Positions 23,355 through 35,199 of a DNA stretch of 64,000 nt are shown in pieces. A model generated the notes under the pieces. The model was not told the DNA's origin. It saw only the letters and a program-made list of their open reading frames with translations, and did not search any database. Every line of letters begins with the position of its first letter. Position 1 is the first letter of the stretch. The translations under genes were made by a program, and so were the position numbers. Source of the stretch: Eleusine coracana subsp. coracana (Eukaryota; Streptophyta; Magnoliopsida; Poales; Poaceae); the NCBI GenBank assembly GCA_032690845.1, contig CM064428.1:21922001-21986000 (forward strand), written 5' to 3'.

Positions 23355-23866
23355 GCTGTTATGTAGATAGATATTTGATGTTTTTGAAACTTAGAAGATT
23401 CTCCTTCAAGTCAATCTTTTTGGGCATAAGTTTTGTAATTGAACTCGTTATTTCCAAACGATCAAGTTGTATTAATCTTGTCCAATTTGTGGAATCTTTT
23501 TTTGTGCAGCGTGTGTCTAGATTATTTCCTCTGTTTAATTAACGGTAAAGCTATCCCGCAAAAAAAAAAACCCGGCAAAGCTAAATTAAACAGAGCCAAG
23601 AAACAAATAAAAATAGACAGAGCCTACAACCAATGACGCTCCATACAACTCATTCATCTGTCATACTGGGCACTTAATATAAAGCGAGGCTTGCCTCTCT
23701 CTGCTCGTCGCAGTTCAGTTCCAATGTAAAACAGAGCACTTGGAGGTTAAAAAAAAAAAACAGAGCACTTGGAAGCCGTGCGTGAGACAACAGCGACAAG
23801 AATCCGAGACGCCCAAAACACCACCAAGCCAAACAAGCAGTTTGCACAAGATCGCCCAACGAAACG
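23355..23866 (+). other. Upstream region of the ERF gene
   Basis: This stretch should contain the ERF promoter. A TATA-like sequence (AATATAAAG) lies at about 23677, about 185 bases before the start codon. The 13 bases CAGAGCACTTGGA occur twice (near 23731 and 23760) around a run of A, probably a small slippage duplication in the leader. Confidence 0.45.
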
Positions 23867-24478
23867 ATGCGCGGGCGAGCGATGACGCCCAGCGACCACT
23901 CCGTCCCAGTCCCCGCTGCATGGCGCCGCGGTCTGTCCTCGGAGAAGCCCATCATCGGCACGCTACTCTCATCAGACGATGGCAGCGAGCAAGAATGGGA
24001 GGCGGCCTTCCGTGAGTTCATCGACTGTGAGAGCGACAGCGACGGTGAGTTCATCAGTCAGTGCACAGCAGAGACGCCGACGGAGGCGTCCGTCAAGGCG
24101 GGCCCGAGCCCAACGTCGGCGCTGCCGGCCCGGCCCGTCAGGCGGACGACGAAGGCGAGGCGTCGGAGGGGCCCGTACCGCGGCGTGAGGCAGCGGCCGT
24201 GGGGGAAGTGGGCGTCGGAGATCCGCGACCCCGTGAAGGGCGTCCGCCTCTGGATCGGCACCTTCGACACGGCCGCCGACGCCGCGCGGGCATACGACGC
24301 CGAGGCGCGGCGCATCCATGGCGCCAGGGCCAGGACCAACTTCCCTGCTTCTACTGCCGAGGCCTCATCAGCCTCATCGTCGGCATCATCGTCTACCACG
24401 AGCGCAGCGCCGCTGGAGCTGGAGCGCTGCGCGGACGACGTGCTCGACGGCCTCCTCGCCGGCATCCACGATATATAA
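23867..24478 (+). CDS. AP2/ERF transcription factor, group VII-like without Cys-2
   Basis: A single-exon gene of 203 residues. Residues about 104-160 form one AP2 DNA-binding domain (YRGVRQRPWGKWASEIRDP, then GVRLWIGTFDTAADAARAYD and RTNFP). Ala and Asp stand at the two positions that separate ERF from DREB proteins, so GCC-box binding in the nucleus is expected. A basic run (RRTTKARRRR, 92-101) is a likely nuclear signal. An acidic segment with EWEAAFREF (43-51) and an acidic tail (ELERCADDVLDGLL) may activate transcription. The WGKWASEIRDP-KGVRLW pattern is closest to group VII ERFs, whose N-terminus is normally MCGGAI and whose Cys-2 feeds the oxygen-dependent N-degron. Here it reads MRGRAM. 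The ATG at 23867 is the first in this frame; Met6 is an alternative. No frame damage is visible. Confidence 0.9.
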   Translation: MRGRAMTPSDHSVPVPAAWRRGLSSEKPIIGTLLSSDDGSEQEWEAAFREFIDCESDSDGEFISQCTAETPTEASVKAGPSPTSALPARPVRRTTKARRRRGPYRGVRQRPWGKWASEIRDPVKGVRLWIGTFDTAADAARAYDAEARRIHGARARTNFPASTAEASSASSSASSSTTSAAPLELERCADDVLDGLLAGIHDI

Positions 24479-25013
24479 ACACGGCCGCGACTTCCACGCG
24501 CAACAAAAAGCCGGCTTTAGTAACTTCGTGCGATGATTTTTCCTCCCCATGTACATGTTTCAGTACTTCTAACGCCTGTTTCAGTTCCTTTTCATCGTAT
24601 ATATATGCAGAGGTTTCTTAGGTCTCTTTGCAACAATATAATTTTACACACACACACACACATAAGAAACAGCAGTTCAACATACTCAGGTGTAGAACAT
24701 GGGAGTGGGACATCCAAATCAAACAACATTTGCGCCGAAGTGGTTCTATATACAATATGGAATTTAGGTACAGTACAGATTGTCATGAACTGTCTCAGTC
24801 TCAGTGGCGGAACCAGGTTCAATGAGCTGGGCATTCAAAAAGACACATGCATCGTAGCAAAAGAAATTCAATGTCAAAATTTCTCAGTCGAGACATTTTT
24901 CCAAAAGAGAAGATGAAATGTGTATTTTTGGTCTTCATTTTTCAAGTTTCTTAGATTCTAATCGGGCTGGATTTTGACCCTAATTCCTTTACATATAAGT
25001 TCACATATTCATA
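24479..25013. other. 3' flank of the ERF gene
   Basis: Contains a short CA dinucleotide repeat at 24646-24662 and otherwise no recognised feature. It presumably includes the 3' untranslated region. Confidence 0.4.
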
Positions 25014-25018
25014 TATTT

Positions 25019-26646
25019 TAAAGGATCAAAAACGCGATCAGAGGGGGTGAATGGAATCAAAATTTTCTAAGAGAACTTGACCTATATCCCAAAACCAATC
25101 GAAGCCAACCTCCGAACCAATCACCAAGACTATACACACCAACTCGTGGTGTACTAGTCCTAGGAGTGATCAACCACAGCAAACAAACACAGCAAAAATA
25201 ACAAAAAACAGCAAGGACTCGAACTAGTCAAGAGACTCACAAAAAACCAGACCTTACTGGATCACTACCGGCAGTGCCGATCAGGACCATCGGCAGTGCT
25301 GGTGCGGGGTACTGAGACCCACCGGCAGTGCCGGTCCTAGTCGTCGACAGTGCCGATCGACCCCGACAGAACAGGAAAAAGTTTCGGAATAAAGCAAAAA
25401 CTTGGTCAAAACCCAATCAAACGAACTCTAAATGATGTGATTTTTGGACCAGTGAATCCTCAACATATCACGACCCTAATCCTAGAAGATCAACTCAATT
25501 GGCTCAAGGAATCATCACAAATTTCGGATCTTGTACCAAAAACACCAAAAAGGGAAAACTTGAGAAATCCTTCAAATCGAAGGTGCTAAAGCTCTTGATT
25601 TTGTCATAGACCTATGTAGGATTGATCTAGCTCATCATAGCACGAAGTTTCCCAAGAAATCCGTCCCAAAAACTCAGCCAAAAAGGAGATCGAAAATTCC
25701 CACGAAAATAGCTCCAAAAATAGGGAAAAAGAGAAATTCAGGATTTAGGGAGAGAGGAAAATCTTGAGCACGAAATTAAATCTCATGTCATGGAAACATG
25801 CTTACAAGATCCATAGATATAAGGCTAGGAAGTCACTTGAATGAAGTCCTAACACAAGGCTAATGGGGAGAGAGACACCTCTTCCACTAGCCTTACCTCT
25901 CCTTATATAGGCCTAGGGTCTATTGTCCATATGACCACTTTACCCTTGACCTACATAACACACCCACCTACCATCGAGGGTATAATCGTCCATTTTTTGC
26001 TTCATTGCCTGAATGTCATCGAGCCCTTCACGACTTTGCTTCGCCTCGAAGCAAGCTCCGTGATGGTGCCACGTGCACCACCAACCACCGCCACCAGTTT
26101 TGAGGCCCAAACCGGGAAGCCTTCTCGCATGCTTCTCAAAGCGCGTCTTCTCGATGTTGACGCGTGTCACCTTGTCCCGCGATCCAGATAACCAACAAGT
26201 CTCTCCCAGTCCATGTCCATCGGGCCCCCTTATCACTTGCACCGGTGGACTCGGTCAACACGCCGTCTTCATCACACCACGGTTTTAAGGCTCAACCGTG
26301 AAACCATCCATGCTTCTTGCCTCTCCACGTGTACGCTGTGGATCACCCTTGACTTCACCCGGCATCCCGATTGTCCGGCCCCAAGTCCCCTACTTATGCC
26401 CGATCCTCTCGCCGTTGACCGTCAAGTCGACTCCAGTGAGCTACACATCATAAGACAAGCAAACACATTTCCCAACTCCTGCAACTTCACCAATACTTCC
26501 ACCAACTTTGATTAGTCAAGACCATGACATGCACAAATTCATGCAATCCTAAGATTCCCGCATTTCAACTCAAACACAAGGTCTGCTCAAGTCAATTACT
26601 CATCACATATATTGCAAACCATGGCACATATCCATATGGTTTCTCA
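25019..26646 (-). repeat. 3' LTR of element B
   Basis: A 1,628-base copy of the LTR at 37453-39175. It contains four units of the palindromic CGGCAGTGCCG-type array (25265-25361), against six in the other LTR, and has one rather than two copies of a 30-base unit near 26070. The minus-strand end has become TA rather than CA. An 11-base polypurine tract (AAGGAGGAGAT on the minus strand) lies directly next to it at 26647-26657. Confidence 0.9.
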
Positions 26647-27998
26647 ATCTCCTCCTTGATGAGTACATTGACAATCTCAAATGCATAAGATTAGAGCGTG
26701 AAATCCGAAACCGAATAAACTCATCCAAATGGCCAAACCCAAAGAAAAGGTAAAAACAAGCCATCTAGCAAAGTAGGGATCATAAAACCAAGAGTTGGCG
26801 AAGAAAGCGACTTGAGACGCAAAGAAGTGAAAAGTGCAAGAAAACGCTCAAGATCATGATATGCTCACGCTCAAGATCATGATATGCTCCCCCTCAACTT
26901 GTGGTAGGTTTCATGTAGTGCAAATTGGATCATTTGAATTTCTTAGCATAATTTATGCATGACCCAATATTTTCTCCCCCTTTGGCAATGAACTCATCAA
27001 AGAACAAGCAAACATGCAAAACATGAAAAATGCAAACCTAAGGAGCTTCAACAATTATGCAAACAAGCATTTAACTTTGCTACCCATAAACATAGAGCCA
27101 TGAAGTGTAAAAGCAATAGATCACAATCATACAAAGACCAAAAATAGATAGCAAGGTATAAACACCAAGAGCTATACAAGCTAAGCAAAAAGATTGACTA
27201 GCTTAGAGAGAATCAAATTTTGCTTATCATGAGAAAATCTGCCACCACATGTGTAAGTACTCCTATCCAAGGCAAAACAAGCATTAAGTGAATCATAAGA
27301 ATCTAGCTAGTTTCAATCTCAACTAGGGCAACAAGTATTCGCAGAAAATGAGCTTTACAAATGCTCACATATGCAACAGAGACTCATTTGATCAAGTGTT
27401 TATTGTTTATCCTCATGTGCCCTCTTATCAATATGGAGGGTCACACGACTGGGTACGACAAACACTCCGAGGCATCAAGTCATAATGTTTAGATTTAGCA
27501 TTTTAGAATTATTCTTGATCAAAAGTACTTAGCAGATTATGCAAGGTTTATTCACAAGACAAAAGAGCATGCCTTTGCGGCAAAAGGAACGCACGTTCCA
27601 CAATGTCCCATCATGAGCTAAACATTTGCAAAGCCTTCCATTTCACAAACACAAGGTGCCAAGGCCAAGATATCCTCTAGACTAGCCTCAATGCAAGTTT
27701 CAACAAAGATAAAAGCAATTATACACATGGTGAGCAAGTTTTAGCAAGATTAGTTCATAAGGTTCACAAAAAGCTAAGTTTACCTTTAATATTAGCAAGT
27801 TGCTCACATGAGTCTATAACAGGCCATCTAGAAAATCTAAGCATGAGACATTACCATCACATCCACACAACTTAGCTAAAGCTCAATCATAGCAAAGAGA
27901 AATACAAGAAAGCATAAGAACCAAAGCTCATCTATCAATGCATATATTACATATGAGATGCAATGCATAAAGGTAAGATACATATATACAAGTGAACA
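26647..27998 (-). other. 3' leader of element B with extra polypurine tracts
   Basis: Non-coding region between RNase H and the 3' LTR. On the minus strand AGGGGGAG-type tracts occur at about 26886-26895 and 26974-26983, besides the tract next to the LTR. At 26844-26893 a 23- to 24-base unit containing GCTCAAGATCATGATATGCT is tandemly duplicated beside one tract. Confidence 0.7.
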
Positions 27999-29781
27999 TC
28001 AACTCCTCCTCAAATGATGCCATAAGGATGACACACACCAAGTTCTCCCCCGAAGAAAAGCATGTCTAGTAGCATCTAGGGGCTTGATGAGGATATCAGC
28101 TAGTTGGTTTCTGGTGTCGATGTATTTGAGCTCAACATCCTCCTTCTCAACATTGTCTCTCAAGAAGTGGAATTGCACATTGATGTGTTTAACCCTACCA
28201 TGTTGGATTGGGTTTTTGGTTAAGCATATGGCACTGGAGTTATCACACATGAGTGGAACACTCTTAAGGGTTAACCCATAGTCCCTCATGGTAGATACAA
28301 CCCATAGGATTTGTGAGCAGCAGCTAGCGGCAGCTACATACTCAGCCTCTGTGGTGGATTGGGCTACACTCGACTGCTTACGAGAAGACCAATAGATCAA
28401 AGAAGTACCCAAGAAATGACATGTATCAGAAGTGCTCTTCCTATCAATTCTACACCCAACAAAGTCCGCATCTGAATACCCAATGAGATCAAGACATGAA
28501 GATGCAGAGTACCAAAGACCAAACTCAAGGGTGTATTTGAGATACCTAAAGACGCGCTTGACAACCTTGCGATGAGTCACCCTTGGGGAAGCTTGAAAGC
28601 GAGCACGAAGACACACCGCAAAGTGTATGTCGGGTCTTGTCGCTGTTAGGTACAAGAGGGAGCCAATCATGCTCCTGTACTCCCTTTGGTTCACCGCTTC
28701 ACAGTCTTCATCAGGATCAAGTGCTGTTGTAGTGGACATTGGTGTAGACAACGACTTCACATTGACCATGTCAAACTTCTTCAGGAGATCCTTCGTGTAC
28801 TTGGCTTGATGTATGAACGTGCCTTGCTTGCATTACTTGATTTGAAGCCAAGAAAGAAGGTGAGCCCGCCCATCATTGACATCTTAAATTCACTTTCTAT
28901 GGCTTCCTGAAATCTGGACACAAGAACATGAGAGGAACCACCAAAGATGATATCATCCACGTAAATCTGAACCATTAGAAAGTCATTGTCATGTCTGAGA
29001 GTGAACAAGGTTTTGTCAACACACCCCATGACATACCCACGCTCTAGCAAGAAATTCTTAAGCCTAGCATACCATGCCCTAGGTGCTTGCTTTAGCCCGT
29101 ACAAAGCCTTCTGAAACTTGTACACATGGTTTGGGTATTTGTGGTGCTCAAAGCCAGGTGGTTGTTTTGCATAAATCTCTTCTTCTATGAAGCCATGTAG
29201 GAAAGCACTCTTGACTTCCGTTTGATAGAGTCTAATGCCCTTAGAGGAAGCAAATGCAAGCAAGATCCTAATGGCTTCTATGCGTACAACAGGAGCAAAG
29301 GTTTCCCCATAGTCTAAGCCCTCCACTTGACTGAACCATGAGCAACAAGCCTAGCCTTGTTTCTAACAACCTCACCATCTTCCCCATGCTTGTTTTTAAA
29401 GATCCATTTGGTTCCTATGACATTGACACCAACAGGAGGCTTTACTAGAGTCCATACTTTGTTTCTCTCAAAGTTCTCCAACTCCTTATGCATGGCATTA
29501 ACCCAATATTCGTCACATAGTGTGTGTCCAACATCCCGGGGTTCAAAGGTTGCAACAAAGAGAGAATTGGTAAAGCAGGCGAGATGTGTAGACCTTGACC
29601 TTGTTGTCCTCTCATAGAGATTAACGATCATTTGTTGAGGTGGATGTTGACGCTGAATGTGGCTGGGGGCTTTTCTCTTAGGGTGTACCTCCCCCTCAAC
29701 CACAGCTGGAGCTCGCTCGATAGCCGCTGAAGTCGATGTAGAAGGTTCTGGACCCTCTGCTGGAGTAGTGGTAGCAGTAGG
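27999..29781 (-). pseudogene. Pol of element B: reverse transcriptase and RNase H
   Basis: Read on the minus strand from 29781, the frames give KARLVAHG, then ETFAPVVRIEAIRILLAFAS, YGLKQAPRAWY and the copia polymerase signature YVDDIIFG. RNase H follows with GYSDADFVGC, RKSTSD, TTEAEYVAA and the C-terminal QLADILIKPL. The frame changes at about 29320 and again at about 28790, so at least two frameshifts separate the pieces. The segment before KARLVAHG continues the integrase-polymerase linker cut off by the solo LTR. The enzyme copies element RNA into DNA in cytoplasmic particles when intact. Confidence 0.88.
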
Positions 29782-32700
29782 TGTGACATCCCATGTCACA
29801 AAAGGTTAATTAAGATAACCCTAATACTAATTGAGGGCTAATTAAAAAAATAAATAATTAAAATGCCAAAGAAAGAGGGAATAAAAATTTAATTCATTAA
29901 ATCCTCAAAAGTAGCCAAATGAGAGCAATTCACAAACATCACAAAATCCCATGAAAGTGCACTAATTTTTTCGCATATTCATGTTGGCCATGTTGAAGGA
30001 GAATTTTTAGGATTTTATCAAAATTTTGGTGATCATTTAATACCCTTAAAAATTCCCTAAAGGTAGATAAAAGCACCTCTGTTCTAGGATTTTTTAGTAA
30101 TTCTCCAGCAAGAATCTCAACTTGACCCTGAAATAAACGTTGTAGAAGATAGTTTCCTGGACTTTCACAAAAATTGGCATTTAAAATTGAGCACTGGAAC
30201 TTGGTGAATTGAATCGAGTACCGATCACTATTCTAGGTCAAGGGGGGGGGGGGTCAACTTCTCTTTTTTTTGCTCCACTCCCAAACCGACACCGCTGTAC
30301 CCGCCACCGCCGGCCACTGCACCTCCATCCCGGCCACTGCAGCTCACCTTCCCAGCCACTGCATGCCCAACTTCTTTGTGCCACCGGCCGGAATTGAAGC
30401 TGCACCGTCCCTCCATTCTCTAGCCGCCACATCGCCGCTCTCCCTCTCTCTACTCTCCCTTCCTCTCGATCAGTACAAAAGCGCAGCAGCTCGCACTGTG
30501 CACCACTTCTCTCCCTCTCTACTCGCCAGCACTCCACACACCTCCCAGCGTGACCACAAGACCAGGCACAGCGCCACGTTTCCTCTCCGGCGACCTCGAG
30601 CACAGAAGCTCTATTCCGACCGCCATTGCCGCCGCCGTCTCCAGTCGGACCTAGACAGCGTCTTGTTCCTCCCTTGCTTCGCAAATCGACACACCAACCA
30701 TCCTCCTAGCTTCGCCCTGATGCTCGCCGTCTGATTTGCAGAGCCGTCGCCGGAATTCGCGAAGAACCGGAGTCGCCGCCGTCGGAGCCGACCACCTCAC
30801 CGATAGAAACTCTGCTCCAGCCATCTCCAGCGAACTTCTCCTCCACGCCGTCGACCACCATACCACGACGGAGCTCTCCAACCAATCCCCGGCCTCCCTC
30901 TCCCTCGGCACACATCGTGCAACACCGCCAAAGTTCCCCCTGCCGCCGCCCCTCATCACCGAAAGTCTCCGGTGAGCACCTGTCCTCTCCGACTGAAGCC
31001 ACGGGACCCTAGCGGTGTGCTGATCATTTTGGGGTACGTGTTGGACCCGGCCACTGGCCCGGGTTCAACGGCGCTGGCCATCGCGCGCCGTCGAGCGAGC
31101 GCGTGCGCTATGCTCTGAATTCAAATTGCCAGTAGCGATTTTGTAAATACTGCTGAACTTTTGATTAAATTGAAAAATCCATATCTCCCAATTCATAAGG
31201 CCAAAAATTGCAAATAAATATGTTCTGGAATCCTTGTAACTTGTACATTGTAATGGTTAACATAAAGTTCATGGTTTTGGGATGAAATTTGGAGAATTTA
31301 AATCGAAACAAACAAACCTTTGTAAAGCAAATAAATCCATAATTTATTCTACAAGGATGACTAAATCACCAAAATTGGCATGAATACTCCTCATAGCATA
31401 TGTGACCCACTGACAAGTGGCCATATTTAATTTAGTCTTAATTTCATGGTTAAGTGCATTTCTTGCATGTTTAGTGTAGGAAATTGTATTAATAAATGGC
31501 CTGGAAATTAATTCTGAAAAATTGCATGCATGTCCATTATGCTCTTATGTGTTGCTAGAAAAAATTCATGTAATTAAATTCCATCCAGAGATAATTTATT
31601 TAATTCATCCTTGTTAACCTCATATATTGCTATGAATAAATGCATAATTGTCACTTTAGCTTTTTACTCAAAATGATCTTTCTGATGTTTAGGCCCTCAT
31701 ACTACATTTTGTTGTCATCTTCATCATGTAATGCAGTGTAGTTCTCAATGATGCCATGCCCCTATTTAGGGTAGGCATAAACTAGGTTTTTGATGAATAA
31801 AACCCACATTTCTTCTAATTAGAAGTTTGTCCCCTTCAAACTAAGTGTTTGTCATCCCATGCATATGAGGGCATCACCATTCATGCATGAGCATCATCTC
31901 CTTAACTTTGTTTATCGAGGAAGTGCCATGAATCATCATGCCATACATTTAATATTTGATTAGGGAACTCCATGAATCCTTGTGTATTCCTCTTTATTTA
32001 TGCATGTTCATTTCATATAGGGCCTGGGGTCGAGGAGATCACACCGGAGCAACCCGGAGCTGAAGTGAACTTTGGCGAAGACTCTAACTATGATCACTCC
32101 CAAGGCAAACCCCGGTGCATACCTAATTATTTTATGAGTCCTTTTTACTTTGTCACAAGCTAGGAATATTGTACTGTGCATTATGTATAGGACTTGGATG
32201 GAACCCACTTGCATACTCCAGCAAATGACCTATAATTAGTTTATGTTAGTAAGCCTTTCCGTTAGCAAATGCTATGCTTAAACTAGTGGAGTCAACGGTA
32301 GGTTATGGAATCACTTGATTCAACTATGGTTCACATGAATGATGAACTTGATAAAATGGAGCACCTATCGTTGCAACTCCGCAGATAAGAATTGAACAGT
32401 ACCAAGTACATACCTTTATATGAGAATTGGTAAACCTAGTAACTTAGGCGCCATATTGTTGGATGGCCCTACTCATCGATCCAGAGGTGATGTGAATGGC
32501 ATGGTGGATGCACGGGTTTGAGGACCGCTGGAGAGTGCACAGGTTAAGCCTCATATACGAAGTACTGTATCGTGGGGAGGATGTGTACTCGGGATCGATG
32601 GCCCCGGATCGACTTTATAGCAATCTCGTGAAAGATGGTCATACGTGTTCCTAAATGATGCGTTTGTCGCGTACTTGGGTTTTCTCCTGCAGGATGTAAA

Positions 32701-33485
32701 TCGACTCGAATTGCCGTCCCTCGCGGTTATGAGTACCTCTTGTTCGAGCAGGGGCAATGATACTTTAATTAGAGAAGATGTGGTTATGATTCTGAAATTT
32801 ATTTATGCTATGGATACATATTGCTATGATGTATTGTTCCTTACTTATGTTCAACTCTTAGCAGCTAGCTAGATTCATCATAGTGATTCTTCTGCGATAA
32901 GCAAAGTAAAATCTTGGTTAAAGAATGAAAGTGAAGCATAGAACTAATAGGAGCTTTTATGCAATTGACAAATAAACCCGGTCAGCCCCCTGCATATTAG
33001 GAGTCGGTTTTAGTAAACCCTTTTGACGGGTAAGTCTTGCGGAGTATGTTAGATACTCAGGGTTTGCGATTATGTTATTTTTTCAGGTTTCCCTCAAGCT
33101 ACTTACTGTGATTGTTGTAACAAAGTTTTTTGGGAAGGTGAGGAGCCTCATAATTGGACCATTGAATGGGTCCCTAGCTCTCCTAACCAAGATGAGTGAG
33201 CCATTGCCATAGGACCGGCATGGTTTGCTTAGGATCTTCGTATCATGTTTGGTCATCTTTTCGCTTCCGCCTTTTATGTAATATAAACCAAGGACATATG
33301 TATTGTAATATAATCTAAACTTGCTTCCGCTTAAACTCTCAAACTTGTAATATTATGCATTCAGTAATGTATCTTTGTAAATGATGAATATTCATGTGTG
33401 AATGCTATGTATGGTTACTTCGTTAACCATCTCCCGAGGCGATCCTGTATGGCACAACTCTATTTTTTGGAATAGGGTTGTCACA
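29782..33485 (+). mobile_element. Solo LTR of 3.7 kb inside element B pol
   Basis: The stretch starts TGTGACATCCC and ends GGGTTGTCACA, giving TG...CA termini within a longer inverted repeat. The flanking five bases are GTAGG (29777-29781) and GCAGG (33486-33490), differing by one transition. No gag, pol, primer site or second LTR is present, so I call it a solo LTR left by recombination of a Ty3/gypsy element. A GC-rich block (30.28-31.0 kb) and the stretch GACGGGTAAGTCTTGC...ACTCAGG (near 33030) resemble large gypsy (Tekay-type) LTRs of grasses. Orientation plus is tentative. Open frames within 30.2-31.0 kb overlap on both strands and are not genes. Confidence 0.72.
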
Positions 33486-34882
33486 GCAGGAACAAGCTCA
33501 AATGAGAGATAAAGTGAATCATCGTCATCATCATCCAAGCCCTGTAGGTCCTCTTCTACAAAGATGCTTTCCTTCAGCTCCTTATCACCTGCAGACTCAA
33601 TCACATTTCTTGCACAAGAGTTTGATTCATCAAAGGTTACATCGCAGGATTCTACGATGGTGTTAGTTTCCAAATTCAACACTCTATAGGAATGATCATG
33701 AAGAGAGTAACCAAGAAAGATGCCGTCGGAAGATCTTGACTCAAACCTATCAAGATTGCCACGTTTTAGAATAAAGCACTTGCAACTAAAGGCACGCAAA
33801 TGAGAAACGAGGGCTTTCTCCCAAATGCAGCTCATAAGAAGTCACATTAAGAATTGAGCACAAGAAAATCCGATTAGAAATAGAGCAAGCAGTGCTAATG
33901 GCCTCAGCCCAGAACCACCTCGGAGTCCTATGCTCATCGAGCATCGTCCGGGCCATCTCCACCAAGGTTCTATTCTTTCTTTCGACCACACCATTCTGCT
34001 GGGGAACACGAGGTGCTGAAAACTGATGCTCAATACCATGCTAAGACAGAAAGCATCAAAGGAGGAGTTCTTGAACTCGGTGCCATTATCACAGTGAATT
34101 GCTCGTAATGCACTAGGGAGTTCCTTGAACAACCTCAAAGCTAAGCTCTGAAAGTGATGAAACACTTCATCCTTGCTCTCAAGAAAGTAAACCCAAGAGT
34201 AGCGAGAGTAGTCGTCAACAATCACAAGAACATACCACTTCCCACCCACCGAACGAACCCGAGAAGGACCAACAGTATCCATATGAAGCAACTCTCTAGG
34301 GCGTTCAGTCATCACCAAATTGATTGGTGGATGAGAAGCGGCAATCATTTTACCATGATGACAAGGAGCACAAACCAAATCCTTATCAAATTTGAGCTTA
34401 GGCAATCCTCGGATCAAACCTAGACCACTCAAGCGACATGACAAGTCAAAGCTCATGTGACCTAGTCTCCTATGCCATTTCCAGAGCTCAGAAGAAGATT
34501 GGGCAAACAAACACTTGTGAGAACCAGGAGAACTAACAAAATCTGCCTGAAAAACTTTTCTAATGCTAGAAATCCCATAAACCAAAGAGCCACTTGAATC
34601 AAGAATACAAGAAGCATTTTTCTTAAAGCGCACTTCCAAACCAACATCAAGCAGCTGAGAAATAGAGAGGAGATTGTACTTGAGATGCTTAACGAAACCA
34701 ACATCCTTGAGAGTGAATTTTTCATTTACCTTTACCGCTCCTCTTGCCTTCACTCTCCCTCTCTTGTCATCTCCAAAGGTCACATACTCCCACCGCTTTA
34801 AGGGAGTGAGGCTAGAGAACCACTTTGCATCTCCAATCATGTGGCGCAAACACTCGGAGTCCATCAACCATTTGTTCTCCAA
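33486..34882 (-). pseudogene. Pol of element B: protease and integrase
   Basis: The minus strand reads WLMDSECLRHM at the protease site, where active copia elements have Asp-Ser-Gly; the Gly is replaced by Glu here. The pre-integrase motif LWKWHRRLGHMSF and the pairs CAPCHHGK, DTVGPSRVRSVGGKWYVLV and RAIHCDNGTEF (two catalytic Asp) follow. The Glu-bearing segment (VERKNRTLVEMARTM) is in another frame after a frameshift near 34010. A second shift near 33810 restores the first frame for FLGYSLHDHSYRV. The frame then stops at the solo LTR. An intact integrase would insert the element DNA into chromosomes. Confidence 0.87.
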
Positions 34883-35199
34883 GCCTCCACCTGCTGCCTA
34901 CAAAGAACGAGAAGGAAAAGTAAATGGCTTAGTGCTGGGGTTAGTCAAAAAGCACTTGGGAATCTAGCACTTAACCATACAATCGGTAGTAGTCATCACA
35001 GTTCTTTGTACAATATCATTTGAACGCATGGGACGAGAACCATGATGGGGGAAAGCGTGGCCTGTCAAAGCGTCTCGACTCAAATCTTGAGTTGTGAGGA
35101 TAGAAATCATCTGTGTGAAAACCAAATCCACGCAAGTGACGCTCACCACAATGGGGGAAAACGTGAGGTGCCAAAGCGCTGCTGCGCAATGCCTCTGTT
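34883..35199 (-). other. Gag-pol junction of element B, shifted frames
   Basis: Between the end of the gag frame and the protease, a third frame (35294-35016) carries a His/Phe/Arg-rich stretch such as CGERHLRGFGFH that appears to be the displaced continuation of gag. At least two frameshifts therefore lie here. The stretch 34883-35015 shows stops in all minus frames. Confidence 0.55.

Noticed and set aside
23972..24465. Minus-strand frames opposite the ERF gene
   Set aside because: They are shadows of a GC-rich coding exon. The plus strand carries an unmistakable AP2 domain.
25265..25361. The spaced palindromes of element B as a CRISPR-like array
   Set aside because: Units are adjacent, variable and inside an LTR duplicated at the other end of a retrotransposon; the genome is eukaryotic.
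30238..31002. Overlapping GC-rich frames suggesting a gene inside the solo LTR
   Set aside because: Frames are open on both strands and in several phases, with Ser/Pro/Arg-rich composition and no conserved motif.
29782..33485. The 3.7-kb insertion as a terminal-inverted-repeat DNA transposon
   Set aside because: The inverted match at the ends is only about a dozen bases, the termini are TG...CA and the duplication is five bases. A solo LTR explains it better, though this is not certain.
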